A DNA stretch of 37,358 bases from positions 1 to 37,358 of the forward strand of contig CALDSV010000057.1 of NCBI GenBank assembly GCA_937924475.1. Reading direction: 5' to 3'. The notes below the pieces were generated by a model. It worked only from the letters and a program-made list of their open reading frames with translations. It had not been told where the DNA came from and ran no database searches. This DNA is from an uncultured bacterium. Lineage in GTDB: Bacteria; Nitrospirota; Thermodesulfovibrionia; Thermodesulfovibrionales; Thermodesulfovibrionaceae. Shown in pieces: positions 8,334 to 15,668 of the stretch. How positions within the stretch are numbered: the stretch's first letter is position 1; every line of letters starts with the position of its first letter. Made by a program: the position numbers and the translations under genes.

Positions 8334-8605
8334 TCCATTTCGAGATAGGCAATAGCGTAGCAAAGCATTCTCAATACTATTTTCATCATCACAATCCTGC
8401 CTCTCTTTCTTCTGCCATGCGAGCTGTCCGAAAGGTGTGTGGCAATCCTATTCCACTCTTTTACGGTAAAAGCGAACAAGAAGAGATTGCTTCACCCTCG
8501 CATATCTCGGGTTCGCAATGACGGAGAGAGGCGATTGCCACGCCTGCCTAAGGGGAGGCTCCCAACGCCGGATTGCTTCGTCGCCAACGCTCCTCGCAAT
8601 GACAA
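8334..8605. repeat. Inverted-repeat block, copies B
   Basis: Several degenerate copies of the repeat seen at 1413-1562. The clearest run GAGATTGCTTCA...GGTTCGCAATGACGG at 8483-8523 and GGATTGCTTCG...CTCCTCGCAATGACA at 8570-8604. Opposite-orientation arms occur near 8334-8375 (CATTTCGAGATAGGCAATAG) and 8415-8450 (CATGCGAGCTGTCCG...GGCAATCC). The layout after the 8483-8523 copy, with CGCCTGCCTAA, parallels copy A. The local sequence is GC-richer than its surroundings. No transposase is encoded. Confidence 0.7.
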
Positions 8606-8767
8606 AATGAGGTAATTGGCTTAAATTGCAAAAGGACACGGAAGTAAACTTTAAATTGGTATTTTCTATACAAAAAACAAAATCTATAGATAAAAAATAT
8701 TTTACTCAGCCTCAAACTTTATGTAACATATTTCAAAAATTCAAAAAATCATGGGAGGGTAAAGGGG

Positions 8768-9859
8768 ATGGATGCCGTTAAAAACTTTTTTGCAACAAGA
8801 AAGGGAATTATTATCGTAGGATTAATCATTGGTATCTTAGCACCAATCCTTCAAAAATTAGGCAATCCTCCCAATATGGGCATATGCGTAGCCTGTATGG
8901 AAAGAGACATTGCCGGTGCCTTAGGTTTTCACAGAGCTTCAGTTGTTCAATATCTTAGACCTGAAATCATTGGTTTTGTTCTTGGTGCTTTTCTGTCTGC
9001 TATTGCCCTTAAAGAATTCAGGCCAAGAGGTGGCTCTGCACCCTTCATTAGATTTATTCTTGGTGTCTTTGCTATGATTGGTGCTTTAGTTTTCTTAGGA
9101 TGTCCATGGAGAACACTTCTCAGGCTTGCTGGTGGAGACGGTAATGCAATTTTTGGACTTCTTGGACTTGTTTTTGGTATTTGGTTAGGCACAAGATTTT
9201 TAAAGGCAGGATATTCCTTAGGAAGAACTCAGCTCAGTCAATCAAAGGCTATAGGATTAGGTTTCCCTTTGCTTATGTTTGGATTATTAATACTTCTCCT
9301 TATTGATCCCCAACCAGAAGGAGAAGCAAGGGGAATGTTACTTTTCTATAGTTTAAAAGGACCTGGTTCTCAGCATGCTCCTCTGTTTATATCTCTCGCG
9401 GTAGGTTTAATCATTGGAATTCTCGCTCAGAGAAGCCGATTCTGTACGATGGGTGCCTTTAGAGATCTCATCTTATTTAAACAAGGACATCTATTTTCAG
9501 GAATAGCTGCCCTTTTTGTTGCCGCCATTATAACAAATATTGTCCTGGGCCAATTTAACCCGGGTTTTGAAAAACAACCCATTGCTCATTCAATGCAACT
9601 TTGGAATTTTCTTGGCATGACCCTTGCAGGACTTGCATTTGCATTAGCAGGTGGCTGTCCTGGAAGACAGCTCTTCATGGCAGGAGAAGGAGATAGTGAT
9701 GCAGCAATTTTTGCTACTGGTATGATAGTTGGAGCAGCAGTAGCCCATAATTTTGGACTTGCCAGTTCTCCAGCAGGAATAGGTCCTAATGGAGCAGTAG
9801 CCACAATAATTGGTTTAATTATTTGTGTAATCATAGGATTAACAATGAGAAGGAGGTAA
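8768..9859 (+). CDS. yedE: YedE-family sulfur/selenium membrane transporter
   Basis: Inner-membrane protein of the YeeE/YedE family, whose studied members carry thiosulfate through a path lined with cysteines. The 363 residues contain about nine to ten hydrophobic helices in two similar halves. Conserved cysteine sites are GICVACMERD (C40, C43), FLGCPWR (C112), RSRFCTMGAFRD (C226) and AGGCPGR (C297). The sequence pattern, especially PPNMGICVACMERDIAGAL, matches the subgroup annotated as putative selenium transporter. A GGGAGGG ribosome site precedes the ATG. It heads a four-gene operon with TusA/YedF-like and DUF3343-like carriers, which supports transport and handover of a sulfur or selenium species. 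Which of the two is the true substrate cannot be read from sequence. Confidence 0.9.
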   Translation: MDAVKNFFATRKGIIIVGLIIGILAPILQKLGNPPNMGICVACMERDIAGALGFHRASVVQYLRPEIIGFVLGAFLSAIALKEFRPRGGSAPFIRFILGVFAMIGALVFLGCPWRTLLRLAGGDGNAIFGLLGLVFGIWLGTRFLKAGYSLGRTQLSQSKAIGLGFPLLMFGLLILLLIDPQPEGEARGMLLFYSLKGPGSQHAPLFISLAVGLIIGILAQRSRFCTMGAFRDLILFKQGHLFSGIAALFVAAIITNIVLGQFNPGFEKQPIAHSMQLWNFLGMTLAGLAFALAGGCPGRQLFMAGEGDSDAAIFATGMIVGAAVAHNFGLASSPAGIGPNGAVATIIGLIICVIIGLTMRRR

Positions 9860-9861
9860 AA

Positions 9862-10080
9862 ATGGCTGAGATTGTTGATGCAAGAGGACTTTCATGTCCT
9901 GAACCTGTGCTTTTAACTCTTGAGGCAATTAAAAGGCTTGACAAGGGTGAAATAGAAATTTTAGTTGATACCGACACTTCTAAGGAAAATGTATCAAGGG
10001 CAGCCTCATCTATGGGATGGTCAATAGAAGATATAAGCACAGAGGGTACTGGTTACAGAATAAAGATAAAAAAAGAGTAA
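9862..10080 (+). CDS. yedF: TusA/SirA-like sulfur carrier, YedF-type
   Basis: A 72-residue cytoplasmic carrier that would hold persulfide or selenide on a cysteine. The hallmark VDARGLSCPEPVL places the active Cys12. The segment DTDTSKENVSRAASSMGW is typical of the N-terminal domain of YedF selenium-metabolism proteins. I choose ATG 9862 over an upstream in-frame start at 9823 because AGGAGGT sits 5-11 nt before it and the family begins here. Full YedF has a second DsrE-like domain. Here that domain is absent, and a separate DUF3343-like gene follows two nt later. The likely partner is YedE, 2 nt upstream. Confidence 0.9.
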   Translation: MAEIVDARGLSCPEPVLLTLEAIKRLDKGEIEILVDTDTSKENVSRAASSMGWSIEDISTEGTGYRIKIKKE

Positions 10081-10081
10081 A

Positions 10082-10645
10082 ATGAAAATTTTTGAAAATT
10101 TATTCAAAAAAGGAAAACAAAAAAAAGAATTAGGATCCTCAAAGGAGAATGACAGAGCTCTTCTTATTTTTGACAATACCTCCGAAGTAATAAGAGCTGA
10201 AAATATCCTCAAGGAAAAAGGCTACGAAATAAGGGTTGTAGGCCCTCCAGCTCATATTAGAAAAGGATGTGACCTTGCCATAGAAATCCCCATAGTTCAT
10301 GCTATGGGGATTTTAAATATTTTAGAGTCTAAGGGACTTCCTCCCCTTGAATGGTTACCCTGTGATGAAGGGCAATTAAAACCTGTGGACCTTTTTCATG
10401 TGAAAGATTTCGGAAATTTCCTGATGGTGAGAGCTGCCAACATGAAAATTACAGTTCATAAACCCTCACAAATAATTGTAAACATATCAGGAGGAGGATG
10501 CCCTGATGTTCCCTACTTAGCAGCCATGCTTGTAGGCAAGAGAATTTACGAGGCAAAAGAACCAAGAAAAATTGGACACACCTTGTGTGGATATGCCCTA
10601 CAGTTAGCCTATGATAAAATTAAAGAATTATGCTCGCAATCATAG
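10082..10645 (+). CDS. DUF3343-type putative Se/S carrier protein
   Basis: A 187-residue cytoplasmic protein of unknown biochemistry. After a lysine-rich start, residues 24-90 (RALLIFDNTSEVIRAENILK) resemble DUF3343, a small domain proposed as a Se/S carrier. This domain's usual glycine-cysteine pair is present as RKGCD (Cys63). The second half carries ISGGGCPDVPYL (C140) and GHTLCGYAL (C169), so it is cysteine-rich, with C94 and C184 in addition. It lies one nt after the TusA-like gene and overlaps the next gene by 16 nt, so the three are surely co-expressed. Role in accepting sulfur or selenium from the TusA-like protein is inference from neighbours. Confidence 0.75.
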   Translation: MKIFENLFKKGKQKKELGSSKENDRALLIFDNTSEVIRAENILKEKGYEIRVVGPPAHIRKGCDLAIEIPIVHAMGILNILESKGLPPLEWLPCDEGQLKPVDLFHVKDFGNFLMVRAANMKITVHKPSQIIVNISGGGCPDVPYLAAMLVGKRIYEAKEPRKIGHTLCGYALQLAYDKIKELCSQS

Positions 10646-11499
10646 GTACTGTGCCAGATGAGAATTTTCCTCTCTTATCCGGAAAAGTTTACAGAAAAAG
10701 GGATAATTTATACTTAGAAGAATGGGAGATTTCAATTCAAAGAGGCACAACTGCTCTAATTGCCTCATCAATAGAAGTTCTTGAATTTCTTAACAAACCC
10801 CTTCCCTATGCGTATCTTGTGGGAGATACAGGAGAAGGCTACGGAAGTAGAAGGCTTTATAAATTCTTAGTAGAGGATTTAAGAAAAAAAACTTTTAACA
10901 CCATAACATTTCACTATCTCATGCCTGATGCTGATTGGTGCAATAAAATTCTTTTATCCCTTGAGGAATTATCTCTTCGACCCCTATTAATTGCTGATGC
11001 AGGATTTATGTATGCTGCAAAAATGAGTGGCAATGCTCCTTTTTTTGATCTTTTTACACCTGATCCAGGAGAACTTGCCTTTTTAGCTGATGAAAAAGCT
11101 CCTCATCCCTTTTACACAAGGGGATTCCTTCTTCAAGATGAAAGTAATGTGGAAGAACTTATCAAAAGAGCTTATGAACATGAGAATGCTTCTAAGTATC
11201 TATTAGTAAAGGGCAAGGAAGACTATGTAGCAAAGGAAAATAAGATTTTGGAGATAATATCTGAACCTACAGTAGAAGCATTGGAACCAATAGGTGGAAC
11301 AGGAGATGCCATTACTGGTATAGCTTCTGCTTTAATTGACTGTGGCTACCAAATAGAAAAATCATGTATAATTGCTTCAAAAGTACTAAGAATTGCTGGT
11401 AAATTGTCAAATCCTGATCCTTCCACTCAAATAGGAGAAATCATAAAATTTATACCCCAAGCCTTGAAGGAGATGCTTTCCAAAAATTTTTTGTTATAA
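10630..11499 (+). CDS. Ribokinase-fold protein resembling NAD(P)HX dehydratase
   Basis: Soluble protein of 289 residues. The C-terminal GGTGDAITGIASALI resembles the anion-hole/catalytic Asp motif of the ribokinase superfamily, in particular the ADP/ATP-dependent NAD(P)H-hydrate dehydratase (YjeF C-terminal) branch. DLFTPDPGELAFL matches the TPHPGE element of that branch. The rest, including the N-terminal 90 residues, is not familiar to me. It may repair hydrated NAD(P)H, or may be a diverged kinase acting in the sulfur/selenium operon. Its ATG overlaps the previous gene by 16 nt, so it belongs to the same transcript. The next gene has its own promoter in this gene's stop codon. Confidence 0.65.
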   Translation: MLAIIGTVPDENFPLLSGKVYRKRDNLYLEEWEISIQRGTTALIASSIEVLEFLNKPLPYAYLVGDTGEGYGSRRLYKFLVEDLRKKTFNTITFHYLMPDADWCNKILLSLEELSLRPLLIADAGFMYAAKMSGNAPFFDLFTPDPGELAFLADEKAPHPFYTRGFLLQDESNVEELIKRAYEHENASKYLLVKGKEDYVAKENKILEIISEPTVEALEPIGGTGDAITGIASALIDCGYQIEKSCIIASKVLRIAGKLSNPDPSTQIGEIIKFIPQALKEMLSKNFLL

Positions 11500-11500
11500 T
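11492..11500 (+). promoter_or_regulatory. Extended -10 promoter of the sensor operon
   Basis: TGTTATAAT is a perfect extended -10 (TGnTATAAT), overlapping the stop codon of the preceding gene. The predicted start of transcription at about 11507 is only some 4 nt before the ATG at 11511. No Shine-Dalgarno is visible, so the transcript may be leaderless or nearly so. Confidence 0.55.
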
Positions 11501-11510
11501 TTAAACAGAA

Positions 11511-12623
11511 ATGACCAAAAAATTTTACATTACTATATCTTTACTGCTCCTAATAGGTGGCTTTCTCTGGTATTTTTATCCACCACCTAAGCCTCCTCTT
11601 AAAATTGGTCTTATGGTTTCACTCACAGGACCATCACCTGAATTAGGTAGAAGTATTAGAGACGGTGTATTTTTGGCAGTGGAAGAGATAAACCAAGAGG
11701 GAGGAATCAATGGAAGGAGAATAAATCTAATAATCAAGAACAATCGAGGGAATCAAGAAATAGCAAAGTTAAATTACCTTGAATTTCTAAGTGAAGATGT
11801 CCTTGCTGTCATAGGTCCTGCTACCAGTTCAGTGGCAAGAGCATTGTTACCCATAATAAATGAAAAGAGACTTCTTACCATTTCACCTACTGTGTCATCC
11901 ACTGAATTTTCAGAAAAAGATGACCACTTCATTACTTTGGAACCAAACAATAGAAGATTTGCTGATAGCTTAGGAGCATATATTAATGATAAGATAAAAC
12001 CTAAAAAAGTTACAATAATGGCAGATGAGAGAAATCCAGTGTATGTATCGGATTTTGGAAATAATTTTTTAACGAAAATTTCAAAACATTCAAAGACAGA
12101 AACTTTAAAAATTCCTAAGCAAGTTTCAGATTATGATTCCTTAGTAGCTGAAACCCTTAAGAGAAATCCAGATTTCATATTGATTATAACGGATGTTTTT
12201 AATGCTTCAATTATTATTCAAAAAATAAGGAAACTTAATCCTTTCGTTAAATTAGCGGTAAGTCCCTGGGCAAGATTCTACGGATTAATATTATATGGAG
12301 GGTTCTTTACTGAAGGAGTTTTTAGTGTAGGATATTATGATGAATCAGAAAAAAATGAAAATTTCAAAAAATTTAGAGAAAATTTCATGGCTAAATTTGG
12401 CTATCCACCTGATTCAGCCGTTATAAATGGTTACTACTCTGTAATGATCATAAAAGAAGCTTTATTGAAAAAAAGTGATGCAACAACACTAAGAGATAAA
12501 ATTTTAAACTCATACTTCAAATTTTCCTTAGGCGAGATTAAAATTAACAGATATGGCGATGCTGAAAGGGAGTGTTTCCCATTAATTATAAAAAATGGCA
12601 CCTTTGAGAGATTAGAAAAGTGA
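11511..12623 (+). CDS. Periplasmic branched-chain amino acid-binding-protein-like sensor (Peripla_BP family)
   Basis: A 370-residue exported protein of the type I periplasmic-binding fold used by LivJ-like proteins. Residues 4-23 are one hydrophobic N-terminal segment without a lipobox. The fold starts PLKIGLMVSLTGPSPELG, followed by AVEEINQEGGINGR and AVIGPATSSVARA, which line the ligand cleft in this family. No transporter genes are near. Instead the GTG start of a hybrid histidine kinase overlaps its stop by 4 nt, so I infer a ligand-sensing partner for that kinase, perhaps tethered to the membrane by its N-terminal segment. The ligand is unknown. Confidence 0.85.
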   Translation: MTKKFYITISLLLLIGGFLWYFYPPPKPPLKIGLMVSLTGPSPELGRSIRDGVFLAVEEINQEGGINGRRINLIIKNNRGNQEIAKLNYLEFLSEDVLAVIGPATSSVARALLPIINEKRLLTISPTVSSTEFSEKDDHFITLEPNNRRFADSLGAYINDKIKPKKVTIMADERNPVYVSDFGNNFLTKISKHSKTETLKIPKQVSDYDSLVAETLKRNPDFILIITDVFNASIIIQKIRKLNPFVKLAVSPWARFYGLILYGGFFTEGVFSVGYYDESEKNENFKKFRENFMAKFGYPPDSAVINGYYSVMIIKEALLKKSDATTLRDKILNSYFKFSLGEIKINRYGDAERECFPLIIKNGTFERLEK

Positions 12624-15115
12624 AATTGTCTTTTAACTATAAAAATCTTATTTTTTTAATTTTTTTAATAATGGGATTAATTACGATTATTTCTGTAAAC
12701 TCTGCAATATTCCATCTCTCTCAAACCTACTTCTTGGAAGAAAAAAAGGGCAATTACGATATTTTAATCAGTAACCTCCAAAATAGCTTAAATAAATTAA
12801 TAGAGGTGAAAAAACAAATTATCTCCGAAATCACAAAGATAATTGCTGATGAAAAAAATTCCGAAGAGAAGAAAAACAAGATAAATCTTTTTTTAAAGCT
12901 TAATCCCTCAATAAAGTACATACTAATCTTTGATAAAGAAGGGTATTTGGAGGAAATTTATCCTTTTAGGAAAGATGCTCTAAAGCTATACTTTGGCTCT
13001 ACAAAAATGTTTAATGACATTAGAAAGCATTCTTTTTCAGGTCCTCATACCTTCTTAATTGATAGAAATACTTATTACGCCCAGAGTAATGCCTTTAATA
13101 GTAAACATATTGTAATACTCTTTGATCCTATTGATTTTAACAGCCCATTAAAGGAATTGTATAAAAAGGGATATTGTGCTTCTATTGTTGATGAAAATGG
13201 AAGAATCATAGGACATGGTAATGAAATTTTAGCAGAGGAAGGAACAAATATTAAGACTCGAATAAATCTCCTTAATAATATCGAAGAAATGTCTAAGCCA
13301 AATATGTTTTTTGTAAATGGCCAGAAAAAATTAGTTTACTCTAAATATCTCGAAAGTATTAATAAGTATATCTTTTTATGCGAAGATTGGAAGCAAGCTT
13401 TCTTCCAGTTTAATCTTATTAAAAGACAGCTTTTTATTCTTTTTCTAATATATATTGTTTTAGCCATTCCTATTAGTTTTATGATTGCTGAATTTTTGAA
13501 ACAATCTCTAAGTAAAGTTTCCCAAGCATTAAAAGCCATCAAAAATCATAACTATAATGTAACCTTAGAAAGGACTATTTTTAAAGAATTTAATGAGTTT
13601 TCTGAAAACTTAATTGAAATAGCCAAGGATTTAGCAAAAAAAGAAGAAAAAATATCAAAGCTTTTCTTATTTGCTAATGATGCTATTATAATTTCAAGCT
13701 TGGATGGAGAAGTGCAGGAGATAAATCCTTTTGGATGTAAAATTTTTGGTTACAAGAATCCATCAGAGATTGATAATATTTCTAAATTATTCCTTAATCC
13801 TGAAGATTTCTATAGAATAAAAAATGAAATCCTAAACAAGGGATATTTGGAAAATTCAGATTTTAAATTTATCTCTAAGGATGGTAATACCATCTATGGC
13901 TTAATATCCTGTTCTTTAGCCAAGGATGAAAAAGGAAATCCTGTCTTTCTTATTTTATTCATAAAAGACATTACTGATAGAATTAAAATGCAAGAACAAC
14001 TCTTTCAGGCACAAAAAATGGAGAGCATTGGAAGGCTTGCAGGTAGCATAGCCCATGATTTAAACAACATGTTAACAGTAATATCAAGCAACAATCAGTT
14101 AATTCAGCTATACACAAAGGATAACGAGAAAATTAAAAAGTACACAGAGGGAATTTCGGCAGCTGTAGATAAAACAAAGGATTTTATAAGGAAACTTCTT
14201 ACGTTTTCTAAAAGACAAATTTATGAGACTAAAATTTACGATATTAATGAAGTTCTCAGAGAAGAAATCAAACTTCTTAAGCCTACAATTAGAGAAGATA
14301 TAATCTTGTCCTTTGAAATGGCATCTGAACCTCTATATGTAAATATGGACAGAAATCAGTTTACTCAAGTTTTACTGAATCTTTTAGTTAACGCTATGGA
14401 GGCCATGCCTGAGGGAGGAAATATAAAGATAAGCATATCAAAAAGCTTTATTGATAAGTATACAACCCAAATAAATCCTGATCTGAAAGAAGGTGCCTTT
14501 GTTTGTATTAGTTTTTCTGATACTGGCTTTGGTATACCAGAGGAAATTAGAGATAAAATTTTTGAGCCTTTTTTTACAACAAAGCCGCAAGGTACAGGTT
14601 TAGGCCTTTCTACAGTCTATAACATTATAAAGCAACATGGAGGCTTTATAAATGTCTATAGCGAAGTAGGCATAGGAACAACCTTTAAAATCTATCTACC
14701 CCTTTCAGATAAAGCTGCCGTAGTGGAAGAATCAATCTCAGAAGACATAAAGTTTGACAAAATGAGAATTTTACTTATTGAAGATAATCAGGACGTACGA
14801 ACAGCTCTTGAAGATTTATTGAAAAAATTCGGATTCCAGATTTATTCTTTCTCCAATCCTTTAGATTTGTTAGATAATTTTAATGAATACAGAGATAAAT
14901 TTGACCTCTGCCTTTCTGATGTGGTAATGCCAAAGATGAACGGTCTTCAATTATACAGGAAGTTAAAAGAGCTCAAACCAGACATAAAATTCATATTTAT
15001 GACAGGATATGCAAATAACATTAAAGAAATAAATGAAGCCTTGAAAGAAGGAATGAAAATAATCCAAAAACCTTTCGATATAAAGGAATTTCTGAGAAAG
15101 ATAAAAGAATTATAA
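12620..15115 (+). CDS. Hybrid sensor histidine kinase with PAS and receiver domains
   Basis: A membrane kinase of 831 residues. Helices at about 8-30 and 271-291 enclose an extracytoplasmic sensor region of about 240 residues that looks like a Cache-type domain. Then come a linker, a PAS domain at roughly 345-455 and the HisKA box IAHDLNN with phospho-acceptor His479. The ATPase part has Asn591, DTGFGIP (633-640) and GTGLGL (658-663). A receiver domain from about 715 carries Asp767 as phospho-acceptor, acidic E721/D722, Thr795 and Lys817. The GTG start at 12620 overlaps the binding-protein stop. The output is not evident because no DNA-binding regulator is adjacent, so the phosphate may go to an unlinked protein or the receiver may be inhibitory. 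Confidence 0.92.
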   Translation: MKLSFNYKNLIFLIFLIMGLITIISVNSAIFHLSQTYFLEEKKGNYDILISNLQNSLNKLIEVKKQIISEITKIIADEKNSEEKKNKINLFLKLNPSIKYILIFDKEGYLEEIYPFRKDALKLYFGSTKMFNDIRKHSFSGPHTFLIDRNTYYAQSNAFNSKHIVILFDPIDFNSPLKELYKKGYCASIVDENGRIIGHGNEILAEEGTNIKTRINLLNNIEEMSKPNMFFVNGQKKLVYSKYLESINKYIFLCEDWKQAFFQFNLIKRQLFILFLIYIVLAIPISFMIAEFLKQSLSKVSQALKAIKNHNYNVTLERTIFKEFNEFSENLIEIAKDLAKKEEKISKLFLFANDAIIISSLDGEVQEINPFGCKIFGYKNPSEIDNISKLFLNPEDFYRIKNEILNKGYLENSDFKFISKDGNTIYGLISCSLAKDEKGNPVFLILFIKDITDRIKMQEQLFQAQKMESIGRLAGSIAHDLNNMLTVISSNNQLIQLYTKDNEKIKKYTEGISAAVDKTKDFIRKLLTFSKRQIYETKIYDINEVLREEIKLLKPTIREDIILSFEMASEPLYVNMDRNQFTQVLLNLLVNAMEAMPEGGNIKISISKSFIDKYTTQINPDLKEGAFVCISFSDTGFGIPEEIRDKIFEPFFTTKPQGTGLGLSTVYNIIKQHGGFINVYSEVGIGTTFKIYLPLSDKAAVVEESISEDIKFDKMRILLIEDNQDVRTALEDLLKKFGFQIYSFSNPLDLLDNFNEYRDKFDLCLSDVVMPKMNGLQLYRKLKELKPDIKFIFMTGYANNIKEINEALKEGMKIIQKPFDIKEFLRKIKEL

Positions 15116-15292
15116 GCTTAATTCATTGATTCTAAATAACTTTTTTTGGTTCCTCCCAAGATTCAAAACTCCCATATCTTTAAATTTAATTAAAATGATA
15201 AGAATTAGAGAGAAAAAAAGAAAAGACAAGAGAAATTACCAGATATTTGCAATTTTTATCTATAAAATGACCATATTTAGCAAAATTAGCTC

Positions 15293-15322
15293 TTGATTTG
15301 AAATGGAAAATACAGTTATATT
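15293..15322 (+). promoter_or_regulatory. Probable sigma-70 promoter of groESL
   Basis: TTGATT (15293-15298) and TATATT (15317-15322) are separated by 18 nt, and the -10 box overlaps the first two bases of the CIRCE operator. A repressor bound there would block RNA polymerase. The two hexamers are each two mismatches or fewer from consensus. Confidence 0.6.
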
Positions 15323-15347
15323 AGCACTCGATAGGATTAGTTGCTAA
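15321..15347 (+). promoter_or_regulatory. CIRCE operator (HrcA binding site)
   Basis: The left arm TTAGCACTC is an exact CIRCE half-site. After a 9-nt spacer the right arm reads AGTTGCTAA against consensus GAGTGCTAA, six of nine bases matching. Position just upstream of groES and overlapping the -10 box fits HrcA repression in heat-shock control. HrcA is not in this window. The right arm is degenerate, so affinity may be reduced. Confidence 0.75.
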
Positions 15348-15377
15348 TAACAAACAACAAATAAAAGGAGGGAGACT

Positions 15378-15644
15378 ATGAAGATTAAACCACTTAAAGA
15401 CAGGGTAGTTGTTAAGTATTCTTCAGAGGAACTTGAAAAAACACCAGGCGGTATTTATGTTCCTGATGTAGCTAAGGAAAAACCTCAGAAAGGTACTGTC
15501 ATTGAGATTGGTTCAGAAGTCAAAGAGGTTAAGGTAGGTGATACTGTTTTGTTTGATAAATATGCTGGTTCAAAAATTAAAGTTGATGATGTGGAATACC
15601 TAATAATCAAAGAAGAAGAAATTTTAGGTATTGTAGAAAAATAA
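15378..15644 (+). CDS. groES: Co-chaperonin GroES
   Basis: The 88-residue lid of the GroEL chaperonin, a ring of seven subunits in the cytoplasm. It begins [14 protein letters not shown] and shows the mobile loop (around residues 16-32, with TPGGIYVPD), then GTVIEIG and [15 protein letters not shown]. Shine-Dalgarno AAAGGAGGGAG lies 7 nt ahead of the ATG. It is followed 24 nt later by groEL. Regulation is by the CIRCE site upstream. Confidence 0.97.
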   Translation: MKIKPLKDRVVVKYSSEELEKTPGGIYVPDVAKEKPQKGTVIEIGSEVKEVKVGDTVLFDKYAGSKIKVDDVEYLIIKEEEILGIVEK

Positions 15645-15668
15645 AACTTTTTAAAAGGAGGGAGATTT

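Larger units (their letters stand above)
8292..8767. other. Gene-free divergent gap between aroA and yedE
   Basis: About 475 bp between divergently transcribed operons. It holds the aroA -10 box, a block of palindromic repeat copies (about 8334-8605), and an AT-rich stretch 8640-8760 that should contain the yedE promoter. I could not pick a convincing -35/-10 pair there. Open frames inside the repeat block are by-products of the repeats. Confidence 0.75.

Noticed and set aside
1413-8605. The repeat copies as CRISPR-like units
   Set aside because: Copies are in both orientations, unevenly spaced and thousands of bases apart, with no spacers and no cas gene.
8279-8639. Minus-strand open frames in the aroA/yedE gap
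   Set aside because: They are made of the palindromic repeat copies, have no ribosome site, and one overlaps the aroA start.
9823-9861. Earlier start for the TusA-like gene, giving 13 more residues
   Set aside because: The added residues overlap YedE, have no family match, and AGGAGGT is placed for the ATG at 9862.
15116-15292. Search for a terminator between the hybrid kinase and groES
   Set aside because: I found no hairpin with a T run; only AT-rich sequence is seen, so no feature is called.
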